From Sanguibacter keddieii DSM 10542 (GTDB lineage: Bacteria > Actinomycetota > Actinomycetes > Actinomycetales > Cellulomonadaceae), in assembly GCF_000024925.1 (NCBI RefSeq), contig NC_013521.1, forward strand, positions 434,001 through 498,000: a stretch of DNA of 64,000 bases, written 5' to 3'. Positions 50,663-58,980 of the stretch are shown here, piece by piece. The notes beneath the pieces are model-generated. The model was not told the origin of the DNA, made no database searches, and saw only the letters and a program-made list of their open reading frames with translations. A program made the position numbers and the translations under genes. The number at the start of each line of letters is the position of its first letter. Position 1 is the stretch's first letter.

Positions 50663-53600
50663 TCAGCCGCGGCTGCCGGCCTCCGGTGTGCTGCCGGGAG
50701 CCCGTCGTCGTGCCACGACGAGCGCCCCGGCGGCCGCGAGGAGCAGCGCGGCGAGAGCGGCGACGACCACGCTGGCGCCGGTCGCTGCGAGACCCGACGT
50801 CGTCGAGGTCGTGGCCCCGGGCGTCGCGTCCACGGTGCCCGAGCCCACTGTCCCCGAGCCCACGGTGCCCTGGCCCCCGCCGCCGACGGCGCCCGTGCCC
50901 GGGTCCGTCGGGGGTGCCGTCGGCTCACCGGGTGTGGTCGGCCCGTCGGTCGGGTCGACCGTCGGCTCGGGGTCGACGACCGCCGCGGGGACGGACGCCT
51001 CCCCGACCAGGCTCACCAGGCCGGCGACGTCGACGGCCCGCGCACGGACCACCGTCGCGGCGTCGTCGAGCTGGACCGGGGCCACGAGCGCGACCCAGTC
51101 CGCGCCGTCGAAGGACACCTCGACCCGGGCGACGCCCGAGGTCGCGTCCGTCGCCTCGACCGTGAGCAGCCGGGCGTCGTCGACCACCAGCGCCACGGTC
51201 GGTGCCGTGGTGTCGACAGCGACGTCGGCCCGGGACACCGCGGTCGACGGCACGCCGTCGTCGGTCGCCCGCGCCTCGACGACGCGGGCGCCGTCCCCGA
51301 CGACCACGGGCTCGGAGTAGACCGTCCACGGCCCGCCGTCGAGCCGGTACTCGGCCCCCGGTCCGGCCGCAGCCGCGACGACGGCCCCCTCGGCCGCCTG
51401 CGCGACGTCGTCCTCCTGCGGCCCGGCCTGACCGTCGTCGCGCGAGACGGTGAGCACCGGTGCCGTGGTGTGCCAGCCGCTCGCGGCCGGCTCGGGCAGG
51501 TCGATGGTCACCGTCTCGGCGGCCTGCGCCTCCTCCTCGTGCGCGTAGACCTGCACCTCGACGAGGCCTGCGGCCCAGGCGGCCGCGTTGCCGTTGTGGG
51601 AGTTGACCACCTGCGCGACGTCGAGCCGCACGTACCGGTACTGCCCGGCCAGCGGGTCGCTGGTGAAGCCGACCGTGGTGTTGCCGAGCTGCCCCACCAG
51701 CTGCGTCCACGTGGTGCCGTCGACACTGCCCGAGACCGTGTACCCGTGGTACGCCTCGGATCCGTTGTAGCTGCGGAAGCTGAGGTCCACGCGGCTGAGG
51801 TCCTGGACCTCCTCGAGGTCGACCGTCCAGCTGAAGGGGACGCCTGTGGGCTGGAAGTACGCCGAGCTGTCGCCCCACGTCGCGGTGTTGGTGTACTCGC
51901 CGTCGTTGGCCACCGAGGCGGCGTGCGCCTCGTCGACCGCGTCCGCGGTGACCGGCTTCCCCTCGGAGACCAGCACGTCCTCCGGGTAGTCGATGGCGCC
52001 CGTCGCGGAGTCGAGGCTCCACGCCGGCCGGTAGTCGAGCGACACCGTCGACGGGTCGGCGGGGTCGATGCTCAACGGCAGCCACACGTAGGTGGAGGTC
52101 CCGAGCTTCTTCGAGTTCCAGCGGTCGCCCATGTACACGTACTCACGCCCGCCGTCCTGGCGGTCGATGGTCATGATGTTGGTCGGCTGGCTGTAGAACG
52201 ACGTGTTGTTGCCGACCAGCACGGGCTCGGACCACCCGTCGGGGTCGGCGATGTCCTTGGTCCACGCGACCCGCGTCTGGTTCGGGTACCAGCCGGACTG
52301 GCCCGAGGTGAAGGCCAGGTAGTACTCGCCGATCTTCACGACGGCAGGTGCCTCCCGGCCCTGCCCCTCGAACACGGGGAACGAGGCCTCCCAGTCGACG
52401 TCGGCGTAGTCGTCGGTCAGCGGGTACAGGCGCATACTCGTGTGGTCCTCGGAGGACAGCAGGTACGCCTTGTCGCTGTCCGGGTCCTTGAAGACCGTGA
52501 AGTCGCGCGAGCCGTAGCCCCAGAGGCCGTCGCCCCCGGTGTAGGTGGGGTCCTCGTGCTCGGTCGTGACCTCGCCGACTCCCGGACGGAAGTGCTTGAC
52601 GAAGGTGTAGTCGCCGTCGACCGTCGGGCTCGTCGCGACCACGAGGTGCGAGGCGGAGTAGTCGCCCGCACGCTCCCAGTGGCCCCACAGCACGAACATG
52701 TCGGTCTTCGCGTTGTAGACGAGCTTCGGGCGCTCCCACTTGGAGTCCTTCAGCTCCGGGGCGGAGTCCTGGGTGACGAGCTCCTTGACGTACTCCCAGT
52801 TCTTGAGGTCCTGCGACCTGTACAGGCTCACACCGAGCAGCACGGCGCCGTCGTGGGCCTTGTTCTCGCCGACCCAGTAGTACCAGCCGTCCTTCTCGAG
52901 GAACCCGCCGCCGTGCGCCTGGATCGGGTTGCCCGCGGTGTCGAACCACGTCCGGCCCACCGGCACGGCCTCGTAGCCATCCTCGGGCACGAGCTCGATG
53001 CTCAGCCGTGAGGTCGCGACCGCGCTCGCGGTGCCGTTGCGGTAGGCGCGCGCCTTGACCGTCGTGGTGCTGTCGAGGACGAAGGGCTCGGTGTAGAGCG
53101 AGCCGTTGCTGCGCGAGGGGTCAGAGCCGTCGGTGGTCACGTAGACCGAGGCACCCGCGGTGGGGCTGGCGACGGTGACGGTCTGGGCGGTGGAGTAGGC
53201 GCCGTCGCCCGGGGTGATGGTCGGGGCGGCGACGACCACCGGGGCGGTGTCGACGTCGACGCGGCCCGCGGCGACCGCGAACCAGCCGAGGGTCGGGGCC
53301 TCGCTGCCGGCGGCGCGCTCGACGCGCAGCTCGGAGACACCGGGCTCGTCGACCGTGACGGTCGCGGAGACCATCGCGGTGGTGCGGCCCGCGGCGTTGC
53401 TCACCACGACGCTCGGGGAGACCACGGAGCGCTGGCCCGAGGGGGAGACGAGGGTGACCGACATGGTGCGGGGGCCGCTCCACCACTCGCGGAATCCGGC
53501 GGTCACGGTGTGCTCGCCGGCCTCCAGGGGCAGCCGGTAGACGATCGGCTGGGCGCCCGCGCCGCTGCCCCGTGCCCACAGGCCTCCGGCGTCCTTGTCG

Positions 53601-54256
53601 AGGGGGTTGGTCGAGGCGCGGACGCCGACGGAGGTGTCGCCGTCGTTGACGTACCCCCAGCCGGTCGTCGCCCGCTGGTCGGCGACCGTGTGGCGCAGGG
53701 TGCCGTCGCCCGCACTCCCGGCGAGGGCCGCGACGGCGTCGAAGGGCGGGGTCGAGGTGACGGCGCCCGAGTCGACGAAGTACTCGACACCACGCGGGAC
53801 GACCTCGACCTGGGCCTCCACGGGGAGCGTCTCCTCGACGGTGCCGGTGACCGCGACGGAGCGGTAGTGCGCGTCGAACACGTAGTCGTCGACGTCCCAG
53901 ACGACGTCGGCGAGGCGGGTCGTGCCGCCACCGGTCGTCACCTCGACCTGGGCCGGGAGGGCCGGGGCCTCGTCCGCGTAGGTGGCGAGGACCACCGGGC
54001 GGGCGAGGGCGGTCGGGGCGTCGGCGTCGGCAGCCAGCGCCAGGCCGGTCGTCGTGCTGGCGGTGGCTCTTGAGGCGGTCAGGGTCGCTCCCGCTCCCGC
54101 GGCCGGGGTGGCGAGGGTGAGGGCGAGCGCGGCGGCGGTGAGGGTGGCGAGCGCTGCGTGCCGGCGGCCTCGGTGGAGCCCGGACGAGCGGGCCGGAGCG
54201 GGCGGGAAGTGGGAGGGACGGGGTGGGTGTGGCGAGCGGGGTGACGTCGTCGTCAT
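50663..54256 (-). CDS. GH43 glycosidase, exo-beta-1,3-galactanase type, LAATG-anchored
   Basis: A 1197-residue wall-anchored enzyme. Signal peptide to about 54; N-terminal Ig/Big-like and carbohydrate-binding regions (to about 345), a chitobiase-like Ig module (DGAYSTAQTVTVASPTAGAS), then GH43 (about 425-780) starting IQAHGGGFLEKDGWYYWVGE, the pattern of subfamily 24 exo-beta-1,3-galactanases. An F5/8-type domain (about 769-905), Ig-like domains and an LAATG sorting signal (about 1154) follow. Predicted to release galactose from the beta-1,3-galactan backbone of arabinogalactan. ATG at 54256 with GAGGA upstream; operator at 54314. Confidence 0.9.
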   Translation of the reverse strand: MTTTSPRSPHPPRPSHFPPAPARSSGLHRGRRHAALATLTAAALALTLATPAAGAGATLTASRATASTTTGLALAADADAPTALARPVVLATYADEAPALPAQVEVTTGGGTTRLADVVWDVDDYVFDAHYRSVAVTGTVEETLPVEAQVEVVPRGVEYFVDSGAVTSTPPFDAVAALAGSAGDGTLRHTVADQRATTGWGYVNDGDTSVGVRASTNPLDKDAGGLWARGSGAGAQPIVYRLPLEAGEHTVTAGFREWWSGPRTMSVTLVSPSGQRSVVSPSVVVSNAAGRTTAMVSATVTVDEPGVSELRVERAAGSEAPTLGWFAVAAGRVDVDTAPVVVAAPTITPGDGAYSTAQTVTVASPTAGASVYVTTDGSDPSRSNGSLYTEPFVLDSTTTVKARAYRNGTASAVATSRLSIELVPEDGYEAVPVGRTWFDTAGNPIQAHGGGFLEKDGWYYWVGENKAHDGAVLLGVSLYRSQDLKNWEYVKELVTQDSAPELKDSKWERPKLVYNAKTDMFVLWGHWERAGDYSASHLVVATSPTVDGDYTFVKHFRPGVGEVTTEHEDPTYTGGDGLWGYGSRDFTVFKDPDSDKAYLLSSEDHTSMRLYPLTDDYADVDWEASFPVFEGQGREAPAVVKIGEYYLAFTSGQSGWYPNQTRVAWTKDIADPDGWSEPVLVGNNTSFYSQPTNIMTIDRQDGGREYVYMGDRWNSKKLGTSTYVWLPLSIDPADPSTVSLDYRPAWSLDSATGAIDYPEDVLVSEGKPVTADAVDEAHAASVANDGEYTNTATWGDSSAYFQPTGVPFSWTVDLEEVQDLSRVDLSFRSYNGSEAYHGYTVSGSVDGTTWTQLVGQLGNTTVGFTSDPLAGQYRYVRLDVAQVVNSHNGNAAAWAAGLVEVQVYAHEEEAQAAETVTIDLPEPAASGWHTTAPVLTVSRDDGQAGPQEDDVAQAAEGAVVAAAAGPGAEYRLDGGPWTVYSEPVVVGDGARVVEARATDDGVPSTAVSRADVAVDTTAPTVALVVDDARLLTVEATDATSGVARVEVSFDGADWVALVAPVQLDDAATVVRARAVDVAGLVSLVGEASVPAAVVDPEPTVDPTDGPTTPGEPTAPPTDPGTGAVGGGGQGTVGSGTVGSGTVDATPGATTSTTSGLAATGASVVVAALAALLLAAAGALVVARRRAPGSTPEAGSRG

Positions 54257-54313
54257 GGGCGGTCCTCGGGACTCGGGTTCCGTACCGGTCGGCGCACCGT
54301 TGCGCAGACCGTG

Positions 54314-54329
54314 ATGTTTACGTGAACAT
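54314..54329. promoter_or_regulatory. LacI-type operator upstream of GH43 gene
   Basis: ATGTTTACGTGAACAT lies 58 nt upstream of the GH43 start, inside longer arms GTGATGTT/AACATCAC (54311-54332). It is the exact reverse complement of the site before the GH30 gene. It also lies upstream of the divergent permease gene. Confidence 0.78.
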
Positions 54330-54374
54330 CACGCACGCTAACGGCGCGAGGGAGGGCCTGTCAACGATCGCTGC

Positions 54375-54380
54375 TACGGT
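54375..54380 (+). promoter_or_regulatory. -10 box of a probable leaderless promoter
   Basis: TACGGT, exactly 6 nt before the ATG at 54387, with no ribosome binding site. Confidence 0.5.
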
Positions 54381-54386
54381 CGCCCG

Positions 54387-56204
54387 ATGGATCAGACCTC
54401 CCCCGAGCCCGTGCCCGCACCGACGGACCGAGGGACGGAGGGTGCTGGCGCGCCGAGCACACCGGCCGGCACCGCAACCCCGCAGGCAGGCGTCACCGAC
54501 GCCGACGGGTCCACCGGGACCGGACGCACCAGGATCAGCAACGCGCGTCTCGCCGGCTGGTTCGTGGTCGTCGCGCTGCTCTCGCTCGCCGTGCTCCAGT
54601 ACCTGCTCCCCGCGCTGCGCCTCGTGCAGCTCGCCACCCGGGACGCCGTCGGCTTCTTCGAGGTGTCCGGCTCGGTCGGCGCCGCGAACTTCCGCGCGGT
54701 CCTCGAGGACGAGGGGTTCCGGGACTCCGTCGGGCGTGCGCTCGCGTACTCGCTGATCCCCCTCGCTGCCGCGCTCGTGCTCGGCCCGCTGGTCGCCGCC
54801 GTGGCGAGCCGCGCCGGCCGCGCGACCCGCCTCGTGAGCCGCGGCCTGCTCGCCGTGCCCCTGTTCTGCGTCAGCCCCGTCGCGTACTACGTCGCCCAGT
54901 GGGGCTCGGCGCGTGCGGGCACCATCCAGGAGACCGGCGAGCGCGCGCAGGCCGTCGGGACCACCCAGGCCGAGCTCGTGATCATCGGCGGGCTCTCCGT
55001 CGTCGGGATCGTCGCGGCGCTCTCCGCGACCCTCTACCTCGCAGCGATGCGACGCTCCGCACGCTCCCGCGCGGGGTGGGCGGCCTCTGGGGTCGTGACC
55101 GCCGTCGTCATCCTGGCCGTGACCACCCTCAGCCTCATGGTCACCACGGCCCCGCTGCTGCTCACCGCCGACCTCTCGGCGGGCGGGACCACCACCCCGG
55201 GGATGCTCGTCTACGAGTGGGTGTTCATCCGCTACGACCTGCCGATCGGCAGCGCCGCCCTCGCCCTGCTGCTCGTCCCGACGGCTCTCGTGGGCGTCGT
55301 GCTCGTCGCCCTCGTGCTCGCCGTCCGGACCCGCGTCGAGATCGTGCCCCGCGGTGTCGCGGCGGGGTCTGGTGCTGAGGTAGGTGCTGCGAAGGGCGCG
55401 ACGGCCGATCGCGCGACCACCGTCGAGGCCGGTGTCGTGCCCGCTGACGCCGCGTCTGCCCGCTCACGGCTCCTGTCGGTGCTCTCCGTGGTGCTGGTGT
55501 CGGCGCTCGCGGTCGGGACTGTCGTGCTGGGGTGGTCGTGGCTGCGAGGGGTCCTCGAGACGGACGTCGTCCCGGGGATCGACGCCGGGACGCTGCAGAC
55601 CACCACGTGGGTGTCGTCGGTCCTCACCGGTCTTGTGGTCGTGGCGGTCGCCGTGGTCGGCGGCTTCGGCATCGGGTTCTTGCGCCCCGCCGGGCGGCGC
55701 AGCGAGTGGTTGCTCCTCGCCTTCGCGCCGTTCCTGCTGGTCGGGACCACGTCGCTGCTGCCCGCGCTGTTCGAGGACGGCGTGGACGCCGGGACCCTCG
55801 GGACGCTGCGCGGGCTCGTGTCACCGCTGTGGCTCAGCGTGCCGCTGCTCGTGCTGTTCACGCTGGTCTTCGCGGGCGTCCGTCGCAGCCGCGACGCCGG
55901 TCAGGCGGACGCGGTGCGCTCTGCGCTGGTGCCGGTCCTCGGCCTCGTCGGGCTCAGCGGGCTCGTCACGGCGTGGGTGCACGCCCAGCAGTACCTCTGG
56001 CCGCTCGTCATCTCTTACGGCTCGAACACCTCGACCCCGATCCTCGTCCGGGTCGCAGCCACGCCCAGCGCAGAGCTCGAGCCTGTGCCCTTCGGGCTCG
56101 TGGCGCCGCTCGGGGTGCTCGTCGTCTTCGTGCTGCTCGGCGCGCTGTGCCTTGTCGCCACTGACCGGATCGCACTGCGGGCAGGGCGCCGGTCTGCAGA
56201 CTAG
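54387..56204 (+). CDS. Fused MalF-MalG-like permease, degenerate
   Basis: A 605-residue membrane protein with about 12 hydrophobic segments. The first half follows MalF order (NFRAVLEDEGFRDSVGRALA after membrane segment 1; AGGTTTPGMLVYEWVFIRYD near 280), the second half MalG order (AQQYLWPLVISYGSNTSTPI near 540). Neither half has a recognisable EAA loop, which is needed to couple to an ATPase. No binding protein or ATPase is adjacent. It may be a diverged sugar permease for galactan products or a pseudo-transporter; stated as inference. Leaderless start likely (TACGGT 6 nt upstream). Confidence 0.75.
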   Translation: MDQTSPEPVPAPTDRGTEGAGAPSTPAGTATPQAGVTDADGSTGTGRTRISNARLAGWFVVVALLSLAVLQYLLPALRLVQLATRDAVGFFEVSGSVGAANFRAVLEDEGFRDSVGRALAYSLIPLAAALVLGPLVAAVASRAGRATRLVSRGLLAVPLFCVSPVAYYVAQWGSARAGTIQETGERAQAVGTTQAELVIIGGLSVVGIVAALSATLYLAAMRRSARSRAGWAASGVVTAVVILAVTTLSLMVTTAPLLLTADLSAGGTTTPGMLVYEWVFIRYDLPIGSAALALLLVPTALVGVVLVALVLAVRTRVEIVPRGVAAGSGAEVGAAKGATADRATTVEAGVVPADAASARSRLLSVLSVVLVSALAVGTVVLGWSWLRGVLETDVVPGIDAGTLQTTTWVSSVLTGLVVVAVAVVGGFGIGFLRPAGRRSEWLLLAFAPFLLVGTTSLLPALFEDGVDAGTLGTLRGLVSPLWLSVPLLVLFTLVFAGVRRSRDAGQADAVRSALVPVLGLVGLSGLVTAWVHAQQYLWPLVISYGSNTSTPILVRVAATPSAELEPVPFGLVAPLGVLVVFVLLGALCLVATDRIALRAGRRSAD

Positions 56205-56229
56205 GTGGTCGAGGTGACCGCGACGGGCG

Positions 56230-56679
56230 TCAGCCCTCGAGGGAGAGGTCCTGGCGGTTCGCGCGGACGCGGGCGTGGAACATGAAGAGCACGATGGCCA
56301 GGCCGACCGCAGGTGCGAGTCGGCTGGCCGGCGTGGGGGAGAGCAGCCCGATGCCGGCGGCGAAGGCCATGACCGTGAGCCCCGAGGGGAAGGTCCGGAC
56401 GACGGCGTCGCGGACGGCGCGCTGCTCGGCGCGGAAGGCGGTCGTGTCGCTCTCGGGGTCCGGAGCGGCCCAGAGGGCCAGCCGGATCTTCGCCACGTAG
56501 GCGCCGACGACGCTGATGACCGCACCGACCGCGGCACCGTAGGCAGCGCCCACGAGCGCGTCCGGCGGCGGGTCGGCCTGGCTCCAGGCGGGGAGCCCCA
56601 GGATCCACCCGACGATCGTCATCACCGGGACCGTCACGACAGCGATCGAAAGAGCTCTACGGGCGTCGCGACGGGTCAT
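56230..56679 (-). CDS. Membrane protein of unknown function
   Basis: A 149-residue protein with about four hydrophobic segments (ALSIAVVTVPVMTIVGWILG; GAAYGAAVGAVISVVGAYVA; GLTVMAFAAGIGLL; LAPAVGLAIVLFMFHARV) and a charged loop in the middle. Not assigned to a family. The ATG at 56679 has a TATCCT box 6 nt upstream and no ribosome site, so the transcript is probably leaderless. Convergent to the fused permease gene, 25 nt apart. Confidence 0.75.
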   Translation of the reverse strand: MTRRDARRALSIAVVTVPVMTIVGWILGLPAWSQADPPPDALVGAAYGAAVGAVISVVGAYVAKIRLALWAAPDPESDTTAFRAEQRAVRDAVVRTFPSGLTVMAFAAGIGLLSPTPASRLAPAVGLAIVLFMFHARVRANRQDLSLEG

Positions 56680-56685
56680 GAGAGA

Positions 56686-56691
56686 AGGATA
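56686..56691 (-). promoter_or_regulatory. -10 box of a probable leaderless promoter
   Basis: TATCCT on the minus strand, exactly 6 nt before the ATG at 56679. Confidence 0.5.
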
Positions 56692-56771
56692 AGTGAGGTC
56701 TGTGTAGATTCTGTGGTGCTCGTCGAGCGTTCACGTGCCAGTCGAGCACACATGTGAGGGCCAGAGAGGAT

Positions 56772-56808
56772 GTCGGTACCGGCGCCCCGAGAGGGAGCCG
56801 GTACCGAC
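56772..56808 (-). terminator. Terminator hairpin after GH3 gene
   Basis: 12-bp perfect stem, GTCGGTACCGGC (56772-56783) with GCCGGTACCGAC (56797-56808), 13-nt loop, 30 nt past the GH3 stop. Confidence 0.7.
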
Positions 56809-56837
56809 GTCTACGGAGGTACTCGATCCCCAGGCCG

Positions 56838-58694
56838 TCAGATGCTCAGCCCGTGCCCCACCGGGAACACCGGGTCGGTCGTGTCGGACGCGACATCCGG
56901 GCGTGACGCCGCGACAGCCTCCATCGAACGGGGCAGCTGGAACGGCAGGCGCCCCTCAGGCTTGACCTCGCCGGTCAGCGCGGCGACGAGCGCCGGGTCG
57001 GACGTCCCGTAGGTGCCGACGATCGCGGTCGCGACGTCGACGAGCGGCGTGAGGATCGCGGGGCGGTCGAGCATGACGTCGAGGACGACGGGCACCTGCG
57101 CGGCGAGCTCGGTGACCTGCGCGACGGTCTCGGCGGAGAAGTCGAGCGACCCCTGGTGGAACCAGGCCTCGAGGAACATCGAGTCGCGGTGCTCCCACGG
57201 GGCGGGGAGGCGCACGACGGCGACGTCGGCGTCGGCCGGGTCGGTCACGACGGTCCCGAGGCGGGCGGCGTCCTCGTCGGACATGCCGACGACGTACACG
57301 CGCTGGCTGCCGGTGAGCGGCAGGACGGGGCTGCCGTCGACGTCGCCGTTCTTCAGCACGGTGACCGAGCGGCTCTGCGCGGCGAGGCCCGCGGCGACGA
57401 GGTCGGCGCGCCCGACGATCTCGTCGGCCGCGTCCTCGTCGACATAGGGGTCGTCGAAGAGCCCGAGCTCGAACTTCACGCGGAGCAGGCGGCGCACGGA
57501 GGCGTCGATGCGGTCCTCGGTGACGCGTCCCTCGCGGACGAGCTGGACGAGCAGGTCGGGGCACTCCTCGCCGCCGAACTGGTCGCAGCCGGCGTGGATG
57601 ATCTTCTCCATGCGCCCCGGTGCGTCGAGGTGCTCGACGCCCCACGCGCGGGCGGGCAGCACCTGTCCGGTCGCGACCTTGTTGTCGTTGACGAGCTCCC
57701 AGTCGGTGACGACCACGCCGTCGAAGCCCATCTGCTCGCGGAGCAGCCCGGTGACGATCTGCTTGTTGTAGCCGAAGCCGACCTCCTCGATCTTCTCCCC
57801 GTCGATCTCGAGGTCCACGGGCATGCCGTAGTACGGCATCATCGCGGCGGTCTTGTGCTCGAGGGCGACCTTGAAGGGCGCGAGGTGCTCCTCGAAGGTC
57901 CCTCCGGTGTAGACCTGCTCGCGGCCGTAGGGGAAGTGCGCGTCCTCGCCGTCCTTCTGCGGGCCGCCGCCGGGGAAGTGCTTGGTGGTGCAGGCGACCG
58001 ACTCGGCGCTCAGCGCGCCGCCGGGGCCCTGGAGCCCGTCGAGGTAGGCGGCGGTGAAGTCGCTGACCAGCTGGGACGTCTCACCGAAGGTGTTGAGCTG
58101 GCGGGCCCAGCGGGGCTCGGTCGCGAGGTCGACGCAGGGGTGCAGCGCCGCGCGGATGCCCACGGACAGGTACTCCTGGCGGGCGGCGTCGGCGAACTGG
58201 CGGACCAGCTCGGTGTCGCCGATCGCGGCGAGGCCGAGGGAGTCGGGCCACTGCGAGAAGTGCCCGGCCGCGAAGGACGCCCCGGTGTTCTCGTGGAAGG
58301 CGTGCCGCGGGTCGGTCGAGACGGTCACGGGGATGCCCAGGCGGGTCTGCTCGGCGACGGCCTGCAGGTTGTTGTGCCAGCGGGCGGCGAGGCGGCCCTC
58401 GGGCAGCACGTGCACGTTGAAGTGGTTGAGCAGCTTCTCCTGGACCACGACGGTGGTCGGGGACTTGCTGATCGCGCCGGTCTGCTCGACAAGGGTCCCG
58501 TCGGGGCTCGTCTCGATGACGGTCTGGAACATCAGACCCGCCTTCTCCTCGAGGTTCATGCGTCCGAGCAGGTCCTCGACGCGGGTCTCGACGCTCTCGC
58601 GGGGGTCCTCGAACGGCGCCATGACGCCGTCCTTGTCGAGATCGCGGAAGACGGTCCCGTCGGGGGCGGTCAGGGTGGTCAGGGGAGTGGGCAC
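56838..58694 (-). CDS. GH3 glycoside hydrolase
   Basis: A 618-residue cytoplasmic (no signal peptide) family 3 enzyme of beta-glucosidase/xylosidase type. N-terminal barrel: RVEDLLGRMNLEEKAGLMFQ, FHENTGASF, KHFPGGGPQKDGEDAHFPYG; the catalytic nucleophile Asp is in GVVVTDWELVND. The C-terminal alpha/beta sandwich holds VTVLKNGDVDGSPVLPLTG. The GTG at 58694 behind GAAGGA is preferred; a far upstream frame is spurious. Regulatory site of LacI type at 58760. May act on oligosaccharides imported into the cell; sugar specificity open. Confidence 0.92.
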   Translation of the reverse strand: MPTPLTTLTAPDGTVFRDLDKDGVMAPFEDPRESVETRVEDLLGRMNLEEKAGLMFQTVIETSPDGTLVEQTGAISKSPTTVVVQEKLLNHFNVHVLPEGRLAARWHNNLQAVAEQTRLGIPVTVSTDPRHAFHENTGASFAAGHFSQWPDSLGLAAIGDTELVRQFADAARQEYLSVGIRAALHPCVDLATEPRWARQLNTFGETSQLVSDFTAAYLDGLQGPGGALSAESVACTTKHFPGGGPQKDGEDAHFPYGREQVYTGGTFEEHLAPFKVALEHKTAAMMPYYGMPVDLEIDGEKIEEVGFGYNKQIVTGLLREQMGFDGVVVTDWELVNDNKVATGQVLPARAWGVEHLDAPGRMEKIIHAGCDQFGGEECPDLLVQLVREGRVTEDRIDASVRRLLRVKFELGLFDDPYVDEDAADEIVGRADLVAAGLAAQSRSVTVLKNGDVDGSPVLPLTGSQRVYVVGMSDEDAARLGTVVTDPADADVAVVRLPAPWEHRDSMFLEAWFHQGSLDFSAETVAQVTELAAQVPVVLDVMLDRPAILTPLVDVATAIVGTYGTSDPALVAALTGEVKPEGRLPFQLPRSMEAVAASRPDVASDTTDPVFPVGHGLSI

Positions 58695-58759
58695 GAGGGG
58701 TCCTTCGGTCCGAGGGTCTGCCGGGCTCGCAACGGGTGCGGGGCCGGCGCGGAGGTCTG

Positions 58760-58775
58760 ATGTAAGCGTATACAT
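58760..58775. promoter_or_regulatory. LacI-type operator candidate upstream of GH3 gene
   Basis: ATGTAAGCGTATACAT, imperfect palindrome centred on CG, 66 nt upstream of the GH3 start. It matches the 54314 site at 11 of 16 positions with identical outer ATGT/ACAT arms. It may be read by the same or a related regulator. Confidence 0.5.
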
Positions 58776-58897
58776 GTCCGGCTTGTGCGTCACGACGCCG
58801 GCTGGCGGTCGCCCTCGCCGACCGGACGGCCGGTGCGGGAATCCGTCTGACGGGAGCGGATCACCGCAGGAGCGACAAAGGGGCCTCCGTGGAATCC

Positions 58898-58927
58898 TTG
58901 TGTCGTATAGGACCAAAGTCCTATGTT
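58898..58927 (+). promoter_or_regulatory. Promoter of the LPMO gene with overlapping inverted repeat
   Basis: TTGTGT (58898-58903), 18-nt spacer and TATGTT (58922-58927) form a plausible -35/-10 pair. ATAGGAC and GTCCTAT (58907-58913, 58918-58924) are a perfect inverted repeat overlapping the spacer and -10, so an operator is likely. Confidence 0.6.
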
Positions 58928-58980
58928 GGCCGCACCGCGCCGAGCGGACCAGCCGGTCGGCCATACCGCAGGAGGCACGC

